From contig JAGPXD010000003.1 in assembly GCA_020746995.1 (NCBI GenBank), positions 744,001 through 808,000 of the forward strand: a stretch of DNA of 64,000 nucleotides, in the 5' to 3' direction. Positions 1 to 12,023 of this stretch are shown in pieces (positions within the stretch are counted from its first letter, which is position 1; the number at the start of each line of letters is the position of its first letter). This stretch comes from Plectosphaerella cucumerina (taxonomy: Eukaryota; Ascomycota; Sordariomycetes; Glomerellales; Plectosphaerellaceae). Under the pieces are notes generated by a model, which was not told the DNA's origin, ran no database searches, and saw nothing but the letters and a program-made list of their open reading frames with translations. The position numbers were made by a program, and so were the translations under genes.

Positions 1-1087
1 GAGGAAATGATGATGGGATGGAACAATCAATTGTAGAAGTGCGTTGCTTGCTGCTTGCAAAACTGATTGAATGAGGTCGGGAGAAAGAAGGCAGGAAGGT
101 AAAAATTGGATCTGTTTGACGAAGACGCGTAACAATTCACAAGAGCAGGAGGAAGGAAGGCTTTAATACTACAGAAGGACGGTGGGAAGTGAGGTGGCTC
201 CTACGGCGTTCACATTGAGGCTGTTTTCAAACGGAAAGTGGCTTTCTTTGGTAAGCCTCTACTTAGGCAAACCAGGAAGGATGTGAATTCGTTCCTGAAG
301 TGGCAATGTGGCTCGCGGGTCTTCATGGCTGGTGGGCTGAGAAGAACCTTTTGGTTGGATTTCAAAGGGCGACAAGTCCCGCCTCCCAGGGCCCTTGCAG
401 CCGACAGCCGTGTGTGAGTTCTGAAGTTGCGTATTAGTTGTTGATGCGGTGACTGCATGTGGCTTACAAACCGAAGACTGCGCTGCGTGTGCTGATCCAG
501 AAGGAGAAGGCCGAGGCAGGCTCGGGGGGAGGGGGCGCGGGCGCCGTCGTCGGGCTTCGAGGGCCAGAGTTGGGAGAATATCAAATGCCCGCTTACAGTT
601 TCTTGAATTTTATAGGGGGAGGCTCTGTCACAGACGCTGGTACAGCGTGTCTTCAGGGCCTAATGTTGTAATCAAGAGTCACACAGTAAGATGAGTGACT
701 GTAATTGCCCAGGTGGTTAAATCAACTCCTCATGTCAATCGACGTAGCAGGTGGATCAACGCAGCAGATCAGTCAACGCAGTAGCTTGGTTAAAGCAGCA
801 GGTCCATGCTTGGTTGGAGTAATCACTTTGAGTAGGTACATGTATGCAGTACTCGCTTGCGATTTCCGGCAAATACATCAGTGACTTCTGAAGATATTCA
901 CAGTTGAACAAGATGCAGGTCAGTATTGTTTTCCCCACTTCACAAGTTCAGCCTGTGTTTGCCCGGAGAAACTAGCAGTTTTTGGATCCAGTTTTGGTGT
1001 CAGAGCCTCAATTCCAGTGTTCCTCGTACAATGAGTCAGTGAATGAGGCACCTGCAATCGAACTCGGTCGCAGACAACGTATGTTGC
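1..1087. other. Gene-free left edge
   Basis: No open frame here has an ATG start, plausible codon use and a recognisable domain. It is the 3' flank of the ATP-grasp gene that ends at 1088. Any gene extending in from the left is not visible. Confidence 0.5.
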
Positions 1088-2400
1088 CTATGAGGCGCTC
1101 CGTGGCTTCAACTCCCTCAACGCATCAAGCGTGGTGGCTGAAGCCAGGATTTGCGCCAACAGGTCGCCGTAGTCCCAGCCCAATGCGGCCGCAGCCATCA
1201 GAGTCAGACTGGCCTGATCATCCCTTCCCGGGCGCCCAGGTCCGGTCATGTTCTTCCCTCAGTCAGCTTGCACTGTATACAAGCACCGCTTGGGGGAGCA
1301 GCCTTACCGGCTTCATGTTCACGTCGAACAGGGCAAAGTCGGATCCCTCGCTGAACCGTCGGACGTCGATCCTTATCGGAGCCGTTGTCCCTAGAAACTC
1401 GGCGACACGCTCACACTCTCTTGAGACCTTTGCGTAGGCAGGGTCTTCCGAGCCTAGAACGGCCCGCGAGTTGGCGGTAACGGCCACAGCTCCGTTGTAC
1501 GGTGCAATGCCGTCGTCATGGTTGAAACGCTGGACAACCGGTAGGGCGCGGTACCCGTTTCCGTCCGAAGGCGGCATCACCGTTATGGTCGCCTCCTCAC
1601 CGGCCAAGTACTGCTCGATAATGACGACGTTCAGCCCCTCATCCGCCAGGGCTTGGATATGGGCTGTGAGCGAAGAGGCGTCCCGACAGACTTTGACGCC
1701 ATGGCTTCCACGTCCGCGAGCAGGCTTTCCGACAACCGGATACGTGTACAGGTCGCATTGCGGCGTGTCCTGCGGCAGGTTCAGCGTCCAGGCACGGGGC
1801 ATAGTGAACGTTCCCTGGCGGCGCAGAAGCTCGTTGACAAAGTTCTTGTCGTCGTACTTCTCCACGACGAGCGGGCCCTGGCCGACAACGCGGAGGTTCT
1901 GCCCATGTTCCCCGATCCGAAACGAGGCTTGCAGTGGATGGGAAGCAAAGAGGATGGTGTTTGCCCAGAGATGAGTGGCGCCCTTGGCAATGGCCTCGAG
2001 GATGCCCTCCTCCGAGTCAGGGAAGCACCAGCCCTCATCACTTGCCGGCGCAGGGTCCTCCGAGGGTGTCAAAACTTCAACGTCTGGGGACTGGCTCAGA
2101 GCGTACGCGACGTCACTGCCCGAGTCGCGATAGCCTGCCGGGGCACGGATGGTCAGCTGGCTCGGAGCTCATGTGGATGTGTATTCATGGTGCAATGCAT
2201 AGCTCGGTACTTCGGAGTCGATTCCGGGGTATTGGGCTGGGCGTAGGAGCATGGGCAGGTGAAGCTGGGGGGCACTGACCGCCGGGCTTCCTGGGCTTTC
2301 GGCTCCCGTCGATGGTCGGGGGTTCGATGTCCTGGAACAGCACTGCAACTCTGGGGATGCTCCGGGCCCGTCCCGGGCCTGAAGACGCGAGTCGGTTCAT
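1088..2400 (-). CDS. D-Ala-D-Ala-ligase-like ATP-grasp protein
   Basis: Three exons on the minus strand: 2400-2280, 2134-1308 and 1252-1088, giving 370 aa. Intron 1 (GTCAGT...GGCAG with a CTGAC branch) joins RKPRKPGG to YRDSGSD; intron 2 (GTAAGG...GAAG) joins DVNMKP to NMTGPGRPG. Phases close at both. ATP-grasp features visible: a lysine in VVEKYDDK, the glycine-rich loop GKPARGRGSHGV, the adenine-binding segment IIEQYL, and the metal-binding DVNMKPN near the C-terminus, which exists only after splicing. The family joins a carboxylate to an amine using ATP. Fungi have no peptidoglycan, so the substrate is not D-Ala-D-Ala as in bacterial Ddl and remains unknown. The start at 2400 is the ATG just before the first conserved strand (RVAVLFQDI); an upstream in-frame ATG at 2505 is less likely. 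Confidence 0.85.
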
Positions 2401-4814
2401 AGGGGAGGGTTGGAAAGGCCTGAAACTTATCGCAGGGCGGTATGGCTTCCGGGATGGGCAGAACTGCGCAATGGTCTTTGGAAAGAAGAGAGTTAGTTTC
2501 CCCATGGAGATGGACGATCCAACGTGCCAAGGATGCGGTTGTTCCAGAGGAAAAGCGATGAAATAAGTCTGTTCAAAGGTGGTTGTCGCCCGACGGAGAA
2601 GCTCGGCTCGGAATTGCTGATCCGTGGAGCAATCGTCGGCCGAGTGCCGAGCTGCCGTCCACCCACATCGCGCGAATATTTGCTTACTTCATAGTCGCCT
2701 CTTCGGTCTCTCGGCGTAGAATAGCGGTGTTGTCAAACAGCCCGTCCGGGTCGTCCTGCAGATGCTCCCGCCGCACCGGGTCAGATCTTCTGGCAGACAT
2801 TCTCCGCGCACGGGCAGAGGCTCAAGATCTCTTGCAGCTCAACGCCTCCATTTCCACCAGATCCGGGCCGCTGGTCGAGGTCTGCGTGGCGTCCTGGTCG
2901 AGTCAAGTCGTCACCCGGGCGGGCTTGTCGGTGAACCGGGCCAGGTCCATCCCGCCCTTGCGAAGCTAACGCCCAACCTTAAACATCAGGACGATGCTGT
3001 GAAAAGAGAAAGGTTCGGTTTTGAAGGGCTGACTCGACGTACGGGATTTGAATTTAGTAGCAATCGCACAGGCAAGGGGATGTGACGGGCCGGACGGGCA
3101 GCTCGATCGGCCCTCAGACGTGTGTCGCCACGCCAAGATCTAGGGGTCCGTCCGTCCGTCTTGTCTGCCTTTCGAAGGAGTCATGTCAACGGGCTTCTAG
3201 CCGCCGCGGGGGAGTTAGGACGCACACGACAGGGCGTTCCACCTTAGCCAACGGTACTCGGCAAGCCACATTCGCGAACTTGCAGTTTCCTGGGTGCCCG
3301 GGCGTGGAACACAGGATTGGGTTTTGGGGCGTGGCGTTCGGATGAGGCGCTCTGCGTTGTGGGCGTATTTTTGGAAAGCGAGGCCGTTGAGCACATCGTC
3401 GACTTCGGATCTTGGGCTCAGGAACGCGGGTGGGGAGGAGTTCATCGGGGCTGTTCATCAACCAAGGACGACTCGATTCAACTCCACGGCAGGGCAGGGG
3501 TCCAGGGGTCTATCGACGGACAAGTTATCAGCGTCATGCACGACCACATAAAAGACGTGATGGAAAATGATCGATCAGAAATCAGGCTTGCTGCAAAAAG
3601 AGGGCCAGACCTGCCAGGGCCCTCCCTCGATCAGCAGCTGAACAATCCTTCGCGAGCTGCTGCACAAATCGAGCCCAGCTCGCGGACCCCCTTTTTTCTT
3701 CTCCCAACCCACGGCCGCGTCTTCCCAAGCGGTGTTTCGTTTCTGCATCGCCCGCAGCTTGGTCAAAGCGGACGTGCGAAATCGCCTCTGGGGGGCTCAG
3801 GCACGCACTGTTCGGCACAGTCCGGGGTCCATCCCGACAAACCCGATGTGGCAAGTCCATGTTGCTTGCGCGGGTTTCACAAGCGACACTACGGAACCCG
3901 CTCCTAAGTCTCAGGAACGTTGCTGGGTGGTCAAGGTGGTGGCCCTAACGCTGAAGCTGAGGAAAGCACTGATCACAGCCTGACAAGTCCCCCCCGGCCA
4001 TGTGCACCACATGCGGAGCGCCACCCCGGAGCGCCGGGCAACTGGCGATCACTGCGGAGGCGAACCTGGGATCTTGCAGCCCCCTGTCAGCCAGGCGCAC
4101 ACGCACGCTGCACCACGCACCCGGCCGGCACTATCGAAGAGGGTCGATCATCTCAGGGGGGGCAGATCCGCCCCTCACTCAGCGCCCGGGATACCCCCAG
4201 CCCTTCTGCGGAGCCCCCAAGGAACCGTCGACGGTGGTCTTCATGCCACCAGAGACCGGCAGACTCGTAGGTCGGAAAGAGATTGCCAAGAGAGCGCCGA
4301 TCGTGAGGCACCAGCAATCCGGACCTCGTGAAAGGCTGCCCGACCCCTGGCCGGTTCATCTCGCGCCGGGAGGCTACAAGAGTCATGTCCCCATCAACAG
4401 ACAGACACCAGGGCTGCATTTTGGCCCGCGCTCCCCCCCGTGCCCTCGTGCCTCGTGCAGCGGTAGTCGTCCTCTCCTTCGCTGTCGCCGATGATTCGCC
4501 GCGCTGTTTCACCTTGGCCGGCAAGGTCACCGCTGCGACCTGATCTTACCCGCGCCGTCTGAGCCTCCAGAATACCCACATCATGTCCTGCGTCTTAAGA
4601 GAACCGCCGGCCGCTGCGCCGGGCACTGCATGGCCCCCCGGTTCCTGGCCCTCTCTCCCTTGACCTCTCTCCGAAACTGGTTCCTGTCTTGCCGGCTTTC
4701 TTTTTCTATCCTCCCCCTCAGCCGCCCCTCCGCCCCCGGGCACAATATCATCTCTCCCCGGGCACCGACTTTTCAACTCTCACACGCCGACTTCCGCCAC
4801 TCCCGTCCCCGACA
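2401..4814. other. Intergenic, 2.4 kb
   Basis: Divergent upstream regions of the ATP-grasp gene (-) and the seven-helix protein (+). It contains several GC-rich open frames of 60-200 codons with skewed composition, none with domain signatures or mutually consistent splicing. I see no supported gene. Confidence 0.5.
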
Positions 4815-6141
4815 ATGATCACCCTGCTACCGGACCGGTTTGTGCTGGAGGAGGTGACGCGGTTCGACCTCATGCTGGCGGCGATGGCATGGGGGTTCAC
4901 CCTGGGCATCGGCTGGTTAACGACATGGTCGGCCGTCAAGCAGAGCATGGGCATTTGGAAGCGACGCCAATGGGGCATCCTGCGGAACGCCTACTTCTGG
5001 ATGATTTGGCTGGAGATTTCCGTCTGTCTCGGCTTCGGTATCATCTGTTTCCTGTACATCTTGGGCATCATCCCGCCGAGGTAAGCCTGTCAGACTTCAG
5101 GGGCATCGTTCGCCATGCTGATTCTCTCTCGACACAGCTTCGCCTTTTACTTCTGCATCCGTGGGTACAACGCTTTCCGTCCAAAAGCACTTCAACTGAC
5201 GTTTGCCAGTCACCCTCTGGGCACTGCAGGTTCAGTTCCTGCTACAGATCATCATCAACAGATGCACCATCCTGATCACCGACCACGTGTGGGCCTGGCG
5301 TCTCAAGATGGGTGTCGCCGCGATCATCACCTCAATCAACATCTCCGTCTACTGCATCTGGGTCCCCGCCAGGCTTCAGATCAGTGACCGATACGTCCAC
5401 ATCAATGAGTGGTGGGACAGATGCGAGAAGATCATCTACCTGATCATCGACGCCGGTCTCAACTTCTACTTTATCCGCATCGTGCAGCAAAACCTCGTTC
5501 AACATGGCCTGGTCAAGTACCGAGGACTCGTCCGCTTCAACATGTTCATCATCTCCTTCTCCCTGGCCATGGACGTCCTGATCATCGGCATGATGAGCCT
5601 GGACAACACCTTTGTGTAAGGACACATCCTGCCACTGATACTTGAGTCCAAAAGTACTGACGTCTCGTCTCGCAGCTACATGCAGTTCCATCCCCTCGCA
5701 TACATCGTCAAGCTCAAGATCGAACTCTCCATGGCCGAACTCATCGCCAAGATCGCAAAGAACCGCGACCCGAACCAGCTGGGCGGACAGGGCCGCGACT
5801 TCTACGCCAAATCCGGATCCAACGGCGGCTCGCAAAGCGCCGGCACCGTTCTCGGCACCGGCCCCAAGAACAGAGCCTGGGCGACGGTGACAACGACAGT
5901 GGAGATGAAGACCATGGACGCGAGAGGAAAGGAGGTCCAGCGGACAGGCACAACAGCATTCGCACACAGCGATACCGACACTCTCATCGATCCCGGGTCA
6001 TCATTCTCCGGATCTGGACCGGCCAGCGCAAATGTAGTCGCAGACCGAAGCCGCGATCTCGAGCTAGGAAGGCCAATGGGCGCTGACAGGAAAGATTTTG
6101 GCTCCATCAGCAGCTTCAACTCGGGCAGCGAGGGGCCATGA
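4815..6141 (+). CDS. Seven-helix integral membrane protein, function unknown
   Basis: Four exons: 4815-5080, 5138-5160, 5210-5615 and 5676-6141; 386 aa. All introns are GT-AG, 49-60 nt, and exon 2 is a 23-nt microexon ending in FCI. About seven hydrophobic helices are visible (for example LMLAAMAWGFTLGIGWLT, WLEISVCLGFGIICFLYIL, VQFLLQIIINR, VAAIITSINISVYCIW, MFIISFSLAMDVLIIGMM), followed by a hydrophilic C-terminal tail of about 140 residues rich in Ser, Gly and Thr. The arrangement resembles fungal receptor-like 7TM proteins, but no family motif lets me name a ligand or a G-protein link. Start chosen at the first ATG before the first helix. Confidence 0.85.
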
Positions 6142-7017
6142 GGCGGCATCAGACTCAACCAACAAGGTGACCATGCCCGCGTTACAACAAGCGCCCAAAT
6201 AGGCGCATGGAAGCTCATACGCTTCATTCTTCCACAAAAGCAACATCTTCAACTTCATTTCAGCGCCAGCGGGAGTTCAGGTCAAGCGGGATAAAGATCA
6301 AGTCGATCTGGCGTTTTGGCGTCCCTCAAAAACAACCAGGGTCAGTCTTCAGACGGACCCCTGGAAAATCAGTAATTCCCGTTCTTCTTTCATTCTTCTT
6401 CTTTTTTGGGACGGGCTGGCGGCGTGTGAGGCACATGCCTAGATCAGAAGAGACGTGCCTCGATACAGGATACCCCCCCAAAAGCATAAACGGGAATTTG
6501 GAGGCTTTGCGATCAGTACCATCGGAGTGGGCATTTGGGCATATATCAGAGACAAGCTATAACATGGAGCCGCCCCCTTTTTTGCAATGAAGAACACAAC
6601 CTTAACAGATGGGTCGCGCCACTCCACCACGTGTGATTCGGAATAGGGGAAACCCTGGCATCGTCGGATCTGCGATGACGCCATTCGCGCGCGTGGGGAC
6701 ACGCTCTAACCTTGTAAACGCTAGCTCCGATTAAGGATGGCTGAGGTAATCGGTGTCCGAACTTATCCGCTCGCCATCGCGAAACCTCCGATGCTGATAA
6801 ATACCCGCCTGGATACGCGGGAGAGACGTGGGGGAGGACAGGAAGGCTCCCGTCATGAGGCCTACTGCCGCGGGCAATTGCGCCATGAGCGGAAGCATGC
6901 CCCATTGCCCACGGCTCCTCTCATAAAGTCCCCTTCATCGCACACTCTCGCAGTCAGCAGCGAAGGGGCTAAGTTTCAACCTCATTCACTCATCGACAAA
7001 CCTCACCGGCACATACA
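6142..7017. other. Intergenic, 0.9 kb
   Basis: 3' flank of the 7TM gene and promoter of the FAD monooxygenase. Apart from pyrimidine- and A-rich stretches I see nothing specific. Confidence 0.5.
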
Positions 7018-8202
7018 ATGGCCTCAAACGTCAAACCCGTCCTCATCTCCGGCGCAGGCATCGCCTCCCTCCTCCTCGCCCAATCCCTCCGCATCGCCAA
7101 CATCCCCTTCAAAATTTTCGAGCGCGATGCCTCCTTCACCTTCCGCGCCCAAGGCTACCGCCTCCGCCTCTCCACCGAAGGCCTCGACGCCATCGAGTCC
7201 GTCCTCCGCGCCGACACTATCCCCTGGGCCCGCTTCTGGCACCGCTGCGGCAAGACGGCCGGCGCGGGCCTAGTCACCTACGACGCCGTCACCGGAGAAG
7301 TCACCGACCACGGCCTGCCCGAGAACCTCGCCTCCCGGGACGGCAAAGTTGTCGGCATCGCCCGCGGCGCCATGCGCGAGGTCTTCGCCGAGGGGTGCGA
7401 GGACCACATCCTCTGGTCTCACACTGTCACGGGCTACGAGTTGACGCCCGATGGTGTACGGGCCATCTTCTCCGACGGGTCGCGCTCCGTCGAGGGCTCG
7501 CTGCTCGTTGCTGGTGATGGCATCTACTCAAAGATTGCGAGGCAGGTGTCAGGCGGCAGGCTCAAGGTCTTCGACACGGGCGCGAGGGGTATCCACGGCC
7601 AGGCGTCAACGACGGCGTTCAAGGGGCTTGGCGAGGGCGTCTTCCGCCTGCGCGATGATACAAACCCCGAGGGCTCCGTGTTCATCATAACCAACGTCCG
7701 CCCCGAGGAGATGGACGACCCGGATGTGCAGTTTGGCTGGACGTTGGGTGGCCAACCGGGCGTCGTCAAGGCCCCCAACGATGACTACAGTATCGTCGGC
7801 TCTCAAGCGGCGCAGATCGCAAAGTCGCTGACGGCAAAGTGGCACCCACGCTTCAAGCCGCTATTCGACGAAATGGTTGAGTCCGAGGCTGCCTTCTGGA
7901 AGATCACCTGTTCGTCCCCATCGGGCGTACCCGAGTGGCCCAACGAGCCCCGCGTCACCGCCATTGGCGATGCTGTCCACTCCATGACCCCGGCGGGAGG
8001 CATCGGCGCCAACACAGCTGTCAGGGACTCTGCGCTACTGGGGCGTCTCTTGCGCGAGGCCGGCGGCTATGCCGAGGGCGTCACCGCCGCATACGAGAAG
8101 GAGATGAGGGTGTATGGAAGCGAGGCCGTCAATCAGAGCTACACCATGGCCGTGGAGGGGTTCGGCATCAAGATTAATGAGGAGACGAGTCCGACGGTGT
8201 AG
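7018..8202 (+). CDS. FAD-dependent monooxygenase (salicylate-hydroxylase/PHBH-like)
   Basis: Intronless, 394 aa. The N-terminal dinucleotide fold has GAGIAS at residues 12-17, followed by the first-strand acid in FERD. The DG fingerprint GDGIYSKIAR and the ribityl-binding motif IGDAVHSMTPAGGIGANTAV complete the three-motif signature of group A flavoprotein monooxygenases. These use NAD(P)H and O2 to hydroxylate aromatic or polyketide substrates. No membrane anchor or signal peptide is seen, so it is probably cytosolic. The nearest genes do not form an obvious pathway with it, so the substrate is unknown. Codon use is strongly C-ending. Confidence 0.92.
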   Translation: MASNVKPVLISGAGIASLLLAQSLRIANIPFKIFERDASFTFRAQGYRLRLSTEGLDAIESVLRADTIPWARFWHRCGKTAGAGLVTYDAVTGEVTDHGLPENLASRDGKVVGIARGAMREVFAEGCEDHILWSHTVTGYELTPDGVRAIFSDGSRSVEGSLLVAGDGIYSKIARQVSGGRLKVFDTGARGIHGQASTTAFKGLGEGVFRLRDDTNPEGSVFIITNVRPEEMDDPDVQFGWTLGGQPGVVKAPNDDYSIVGSQAAQIAKSLTAKWHPRFKPLFDEMVESEAAFWKITCSSPSGVPEWPNEPRVTAIGDAVHSMTPAGGIGANTAVRDSALLGRLLREAGGYAEGVTAAYEKEMRVYGSEAVNQSYTMAVEGFGIKINEETSPTV

Positions 8203-8468
8203 ATGACATGATGATGAGTTGATGACCAGGATAGATTGCTAAGTAAGGTATGATAGGAGTATGAGCGGGAGTATGGCGAGTGGTGCCATCTCCCTCTTCG
8301 ATCGCCGTCCCATGCAACCAAGCCAAGAATTGGAAAACTCCCGGTCATTCTTCGAGTTCGTTGTCCATGGAGTAAATGCAAGGGAAATGGTACAAAATGC
8401 AGACAAACATGCCGCTTAATCAAATGGGTATAGAAACTCGCCAAATAAGCACCATGTCAGTCCAATCA

Positions 8469-9869
8469 TCACGGTGGCGAGTGTCCGTAGATCTCGACGC
8501 CGCTGTCGGTTGAGCTCCGAGTGCCCTCATCGGGGAGCTCCAACAGCTCGAATTCGGTGGGGGCCTCGCCCTGTGGGTATTTGGGCGGACTCGGGGGCAC
8601 CTCCTCATAAATGGGGGGCACCTCTTCGTCCCAGCTCATACCCAAGCCCGGATCATCGGTGATGACAATCGAGTGCTTCATCCGCAGAACCCGGGCATCA
8701 CTCGTGGGCTGTCCAGCCCGGGGCTGTTCGTTGGACGCAAACTCCTTGAGAAGAAGCAGCTCCAGGTATAGAGTATGTGTAACTGTAGTGCCGTCCTTGG
8801 CGAGGAAATCGCAAGTGTATCCGCCCACCTCCCGGGGATGTTGCCGCGCGATGCTGTACTCAAACTCGAACTGCACGCTCGAGTCCATGCCGCTGTAATC
8901 TGCCTTCCACCCTGAATAGAGGACAGCGTCGCCAATGTTGCGCTTCTCCTTGCGTAGGTATGCCTTGTTCGGTTCGTCGTTCGGCGCGTGCTTGGAACAG
9001 GCTGGGGCGATGGTGTGGCAGGCTTCCTCTAACCGCCAGGTCGCCTTTTTCAATTTCCAAGTCTCGATACCGTCGTCCACGCGGGAGACGAGCCCGTCGA
9101 TGCGGAGATGGACGCCGTGCTTGCCCTGGGGGTAGATAACACGGTTGAGGAACATGCTGACGGTGATGTTGGTCGGTGGGAAGACGCGCTGCGACTGATG
9201 CTCCGGATCGGCTATGACCAGGGTGCGCTTCACCGGCAGGCGCCTCTCGAATGTGACGGGGACGCCTTGGAAGACTGCCTGGGCTTTGAACTCGTAGACG
9301 ATGCTCAGCAGGTTGTTGTCCACGCTCGCAGGGAGGTCGCCGTTGAGTAGAGTCGAGAAGGGGTACGCATGCTTTCCGACGCCGACGCTGGTGGGTTGGG
9401 GCACAAGCGGCCACTTGTTGAGCAGGGTGACCTGACTGACGCAGTCGGGACAGTCTTTGTGGAAGGGCTTCTTTCGCACGATGCGGAGCTCCAATACGGC
9501 CTCGAAGCTGTCAATGTCCAGGGGCTCGTCGGCATTGAGGAACATCTGGCCGGTGATCAGAGCGCCCGCGCAGTTTGCTGGATCGCCGAAGAAGAGGATG
9601 GGCGGCGTCTCGACGCTCCAGCTGATGGAGACCTGGGGCGGGGGTCGGATGCTGAGCTTCCTGCGCGCGCGGCCGAACGGGGAAAAGGTGCGACCAATCT
9701 TGTTCTCCTTCTTCTTCTTTCCCAGCGACAGGTCCTCGTCCGAGGCATTGGGCGACACGCCTGCGCCCGACAGACGTCGTCCATGCGGGGAGTTCACGAG
9801 GTCGCCGACATACCGGGCGGCTGACCCGACGGTGATGACAGGGCCCATGTTTGCGAGGTGTTGGGACAT
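8469..9869 (-). CDS. Alpha-arrestin (Art1/Ldb19-like) ubiquitin-ligase adaptor
   Basis: Single exon, 466 aa. A basic, low-complexity N-terminal tail of about 75 residues is followed by arrestin-like beta-sandwich sequence (ISWSVETPPILFFGDPANCAG onward, then a second half with TWRLEEACHTIAP). The C-terminal tail carries two PPxY motifs, PPIY and PPKY, separated by a few acidic and Pro residues, and then an acidic stretch. In fungi such proteins bind WW domains of the HECT ligase Rsp5/Nedd4 through PPxY and direct ubiquitination and endocytosis of plasma-membrane transporters. The Ldb19/Art1 assignment rests on general layout; an alternative start is the internal ATG at MGPVITV. Confidence 0.85.
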   Translation of the reverse strand: MSQHLANMGPVITVGSAARYVGDLVNSPHGRRLSGAGVSPNASDEDLSLGKKKKENKIGRTFSPFGRARRKLSIRPPPQVSISWSVETPPILFFGDPANCAGALITGQMFLNADEPLDIDSFEAVLELRIVRKKPFHKDCPDCVSQVTLLNKWPLVPQPTSVGVGKHAYPFSTLLNGDLPASVDNNLLSIVYEFKAQAVFQGVPVTFERRLPVKRTLVIADPEHQSQRVFPPTNITVSMFLNRVIYPQGKHGVHLRIDGLVSRVDDGIETWKLKKATWRLEEACHTIAPACSKHAPNDEPNKAYLRKEKRNIGDAVLYSGWKADYSGMDSSVQFEFEYSIARQHPREVGGYTCDFLAKDGTTVTHTLYLELLLLKEFASNEQPRAGQPTSDARVLRMKHSIVITDDPGLGMSWDEEVPPIYEEVPPSPPKYPQGEAPTEFELLELPDEGTRSSTDSGVEIYGHSPP

Positions 9870-12023
9870 TGCGGCGGGGTGTGTCGTGCAGGCGTCATGG
9901 ATGGGTGGTGTGAGGAGTGAGGGGCTTGCTGCTTGTCGTGTGTCGATTGCTGCTGGGCGCCAAGGTTGCGGTTGCTCGGTGTCTTGAAGACCCTTGGGCC
10001 AGGAGGCAAGACGGGCGACGTCGGGGTCTTTATGGGGGTTGCTGATCGGTCGGAGAGGCAGGTGACATTCGTCTTGGCCAGATTGATCCAGGGACTACAG
10101 TCATCGGTGCGGCGTGCCCATGCCAGCTTGTCCAGGGCAGGCCGGCGCATGCGTGATTCGACCCCACCTCACCCCGGAGCTGCACCGCAACACACCCTGA
10201 AGAGGCTGAGGTGCAGGGCCGGCCGGCCTAGAACCCACCGGTACCGACGGGTTGGTGAGTGCCTGACGAGTCAACGAGGGCCGCCCTATCCGAGCTGAGG
10301 AGGCGGTGCGGCGGGCGTCTGTCACCTGAGATGCCTATCGGGGTTAGGCGAGCGAGGGGCCTGGCGGAGGGCATGCAAAGGGGATATTGTTGATGGGCAA
10401 ACGAGCAAAGGCGACGGTCCGGAGAAGGCGAAGCAAGGCAGAAGCAGAAGTGGACTGAAAGGTCGGGCGTGCCAAGTACGGTGTGCTGGCGGGGGTTTGT
10501 CCAATGACCGCGAGCGACAAGAAGCCGCCCAGAGTCTCGAGCCAGGTCGAAGAGATGAACAGCGGCCAGTCGACAACCAGGCCGAGGACTGGTCAGGTCA
10601 AAACGCGACCGGCGGACCGAGGCTCGCTCGCAGGGAGCAATTTCCAACGTTGGTGACGCCTCAAATGCCAAATCCAGGCGGGCTTGATGACTCTTCGGTG
10701 TTTGTGGCCGCAAGTATGGATCTCCGGCCCCGGTTCTTCACCCGTCGTCCGGCGTCTCGGCGGCACCTGGGCCAGGTCGCCGACGGAGTCGTGACTGTGC
10801 GGCTGCGAGTTCGGGATGCCGAGGCGCCAGGCGGGCCGCGATGGGCATGTCGGTCATTCGGGAGGACCTGCTGGCGTCGGTCAACTCTGAAGAGTCAGCA
10901 TTGAAGCGGTGGTCAGTGGTGAGGCATTTGACGGGGACAGCGGGTCAGTAAGGGACAGGGAAGTCAAGGGGAGAAGAATGACGGCAAAATAGGACCAACC
11001 CCGAGGCCCCCGATTTCCAAGCTTTTGGCCAAGGCGGACATGCTCTGATCAGTCATTGTGACTGACAGCACCGTGGGATGGGTCTCCATCACGAGGAGTG
11101 GGTTTGTCCAGTCCGTGCTGCCTCGTACCATCGTGCCCGACCTGCTAGCACCTGCCCGAAGTCTTAGGGGCAGATGATGGAATGGCAATCGCGGATTTAT
11201 TTTTGGAATTCGAGAAGGAAGGTGCAATAAGGTAGGGATGGGATCTCCTGCCCTTCGGAGTCAACTCCAGAGAATTGGAAGGGGCTCCTGTCTCAGACAC
11301 CGGTCGCCAGGAGGCACTCGGGGAAGGCGCTCCTCTGGGCAGGTGCAAACCCGACAGGCGACGCGATTGCCTTCCAATTGACTGCTGCGATAGCTCCTTC
11401 CCTGGCATGACCAGATGCTGGCGTCACTCGAGCTGAGCTTCAATTGATGACGAGAAGGAACGACGACAGAAAAAAAAAGCAACCCCATCCTGACTGACTT
11501 GCATGTGAAGCGAGCTTGGCAATGCTGCTCTCTCACCACCACCCCAACATTGATGCCCCGCCATTGGCCCTACGAACCGAGACAGATTGCAGATCATCAG
11601 TCACCCTTCTGCCGCCACCAGACACCACCGCCTCCACCAAGCACGATCACACCCTCACAATCTCACGTCGCGGGCGACCACCCGCTCCAGCTGTGAAAAA
11701 CCAACAAACTGACTCCGTTGATGCTAGCAATGGCTGTACAGGGTATTCTTCAAGAGACCGCCTCCGTTTTGATACCGACCGACCGACCCCTCCCTCCGCC
11801 TCCCGGTTGTAATGATGGCCCCTTCCAATAGCAGTCGCTTCTTCGCCGGCAGTGCTCGCGTGTGCCTGCAACTCCTGGGCTCCGAATCGGAAGCACACCC
11901 ACTACCTCACAAACCCAAAAATTCCCAACCGTCCTCGCCCGCTCTTTGTCTCTCCTCTTTTCACCTCCGCTTCGCCGCTGACGCACCCTGCATGCAAGGA
12001 ATGCGCGCATCGGGCCGCCGGCA
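9870..12023. other. Intergenic, 2.15 kb
   Basis: Upstream region of the arrestin gene and 3' flank of the hydrolase. G-rich and C-rich purine/pyrimidine strand asymmetry produces overlapping open frames on both strands, but they lack ATG contexts or domains that would support a gene. Confidence 0.5.
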
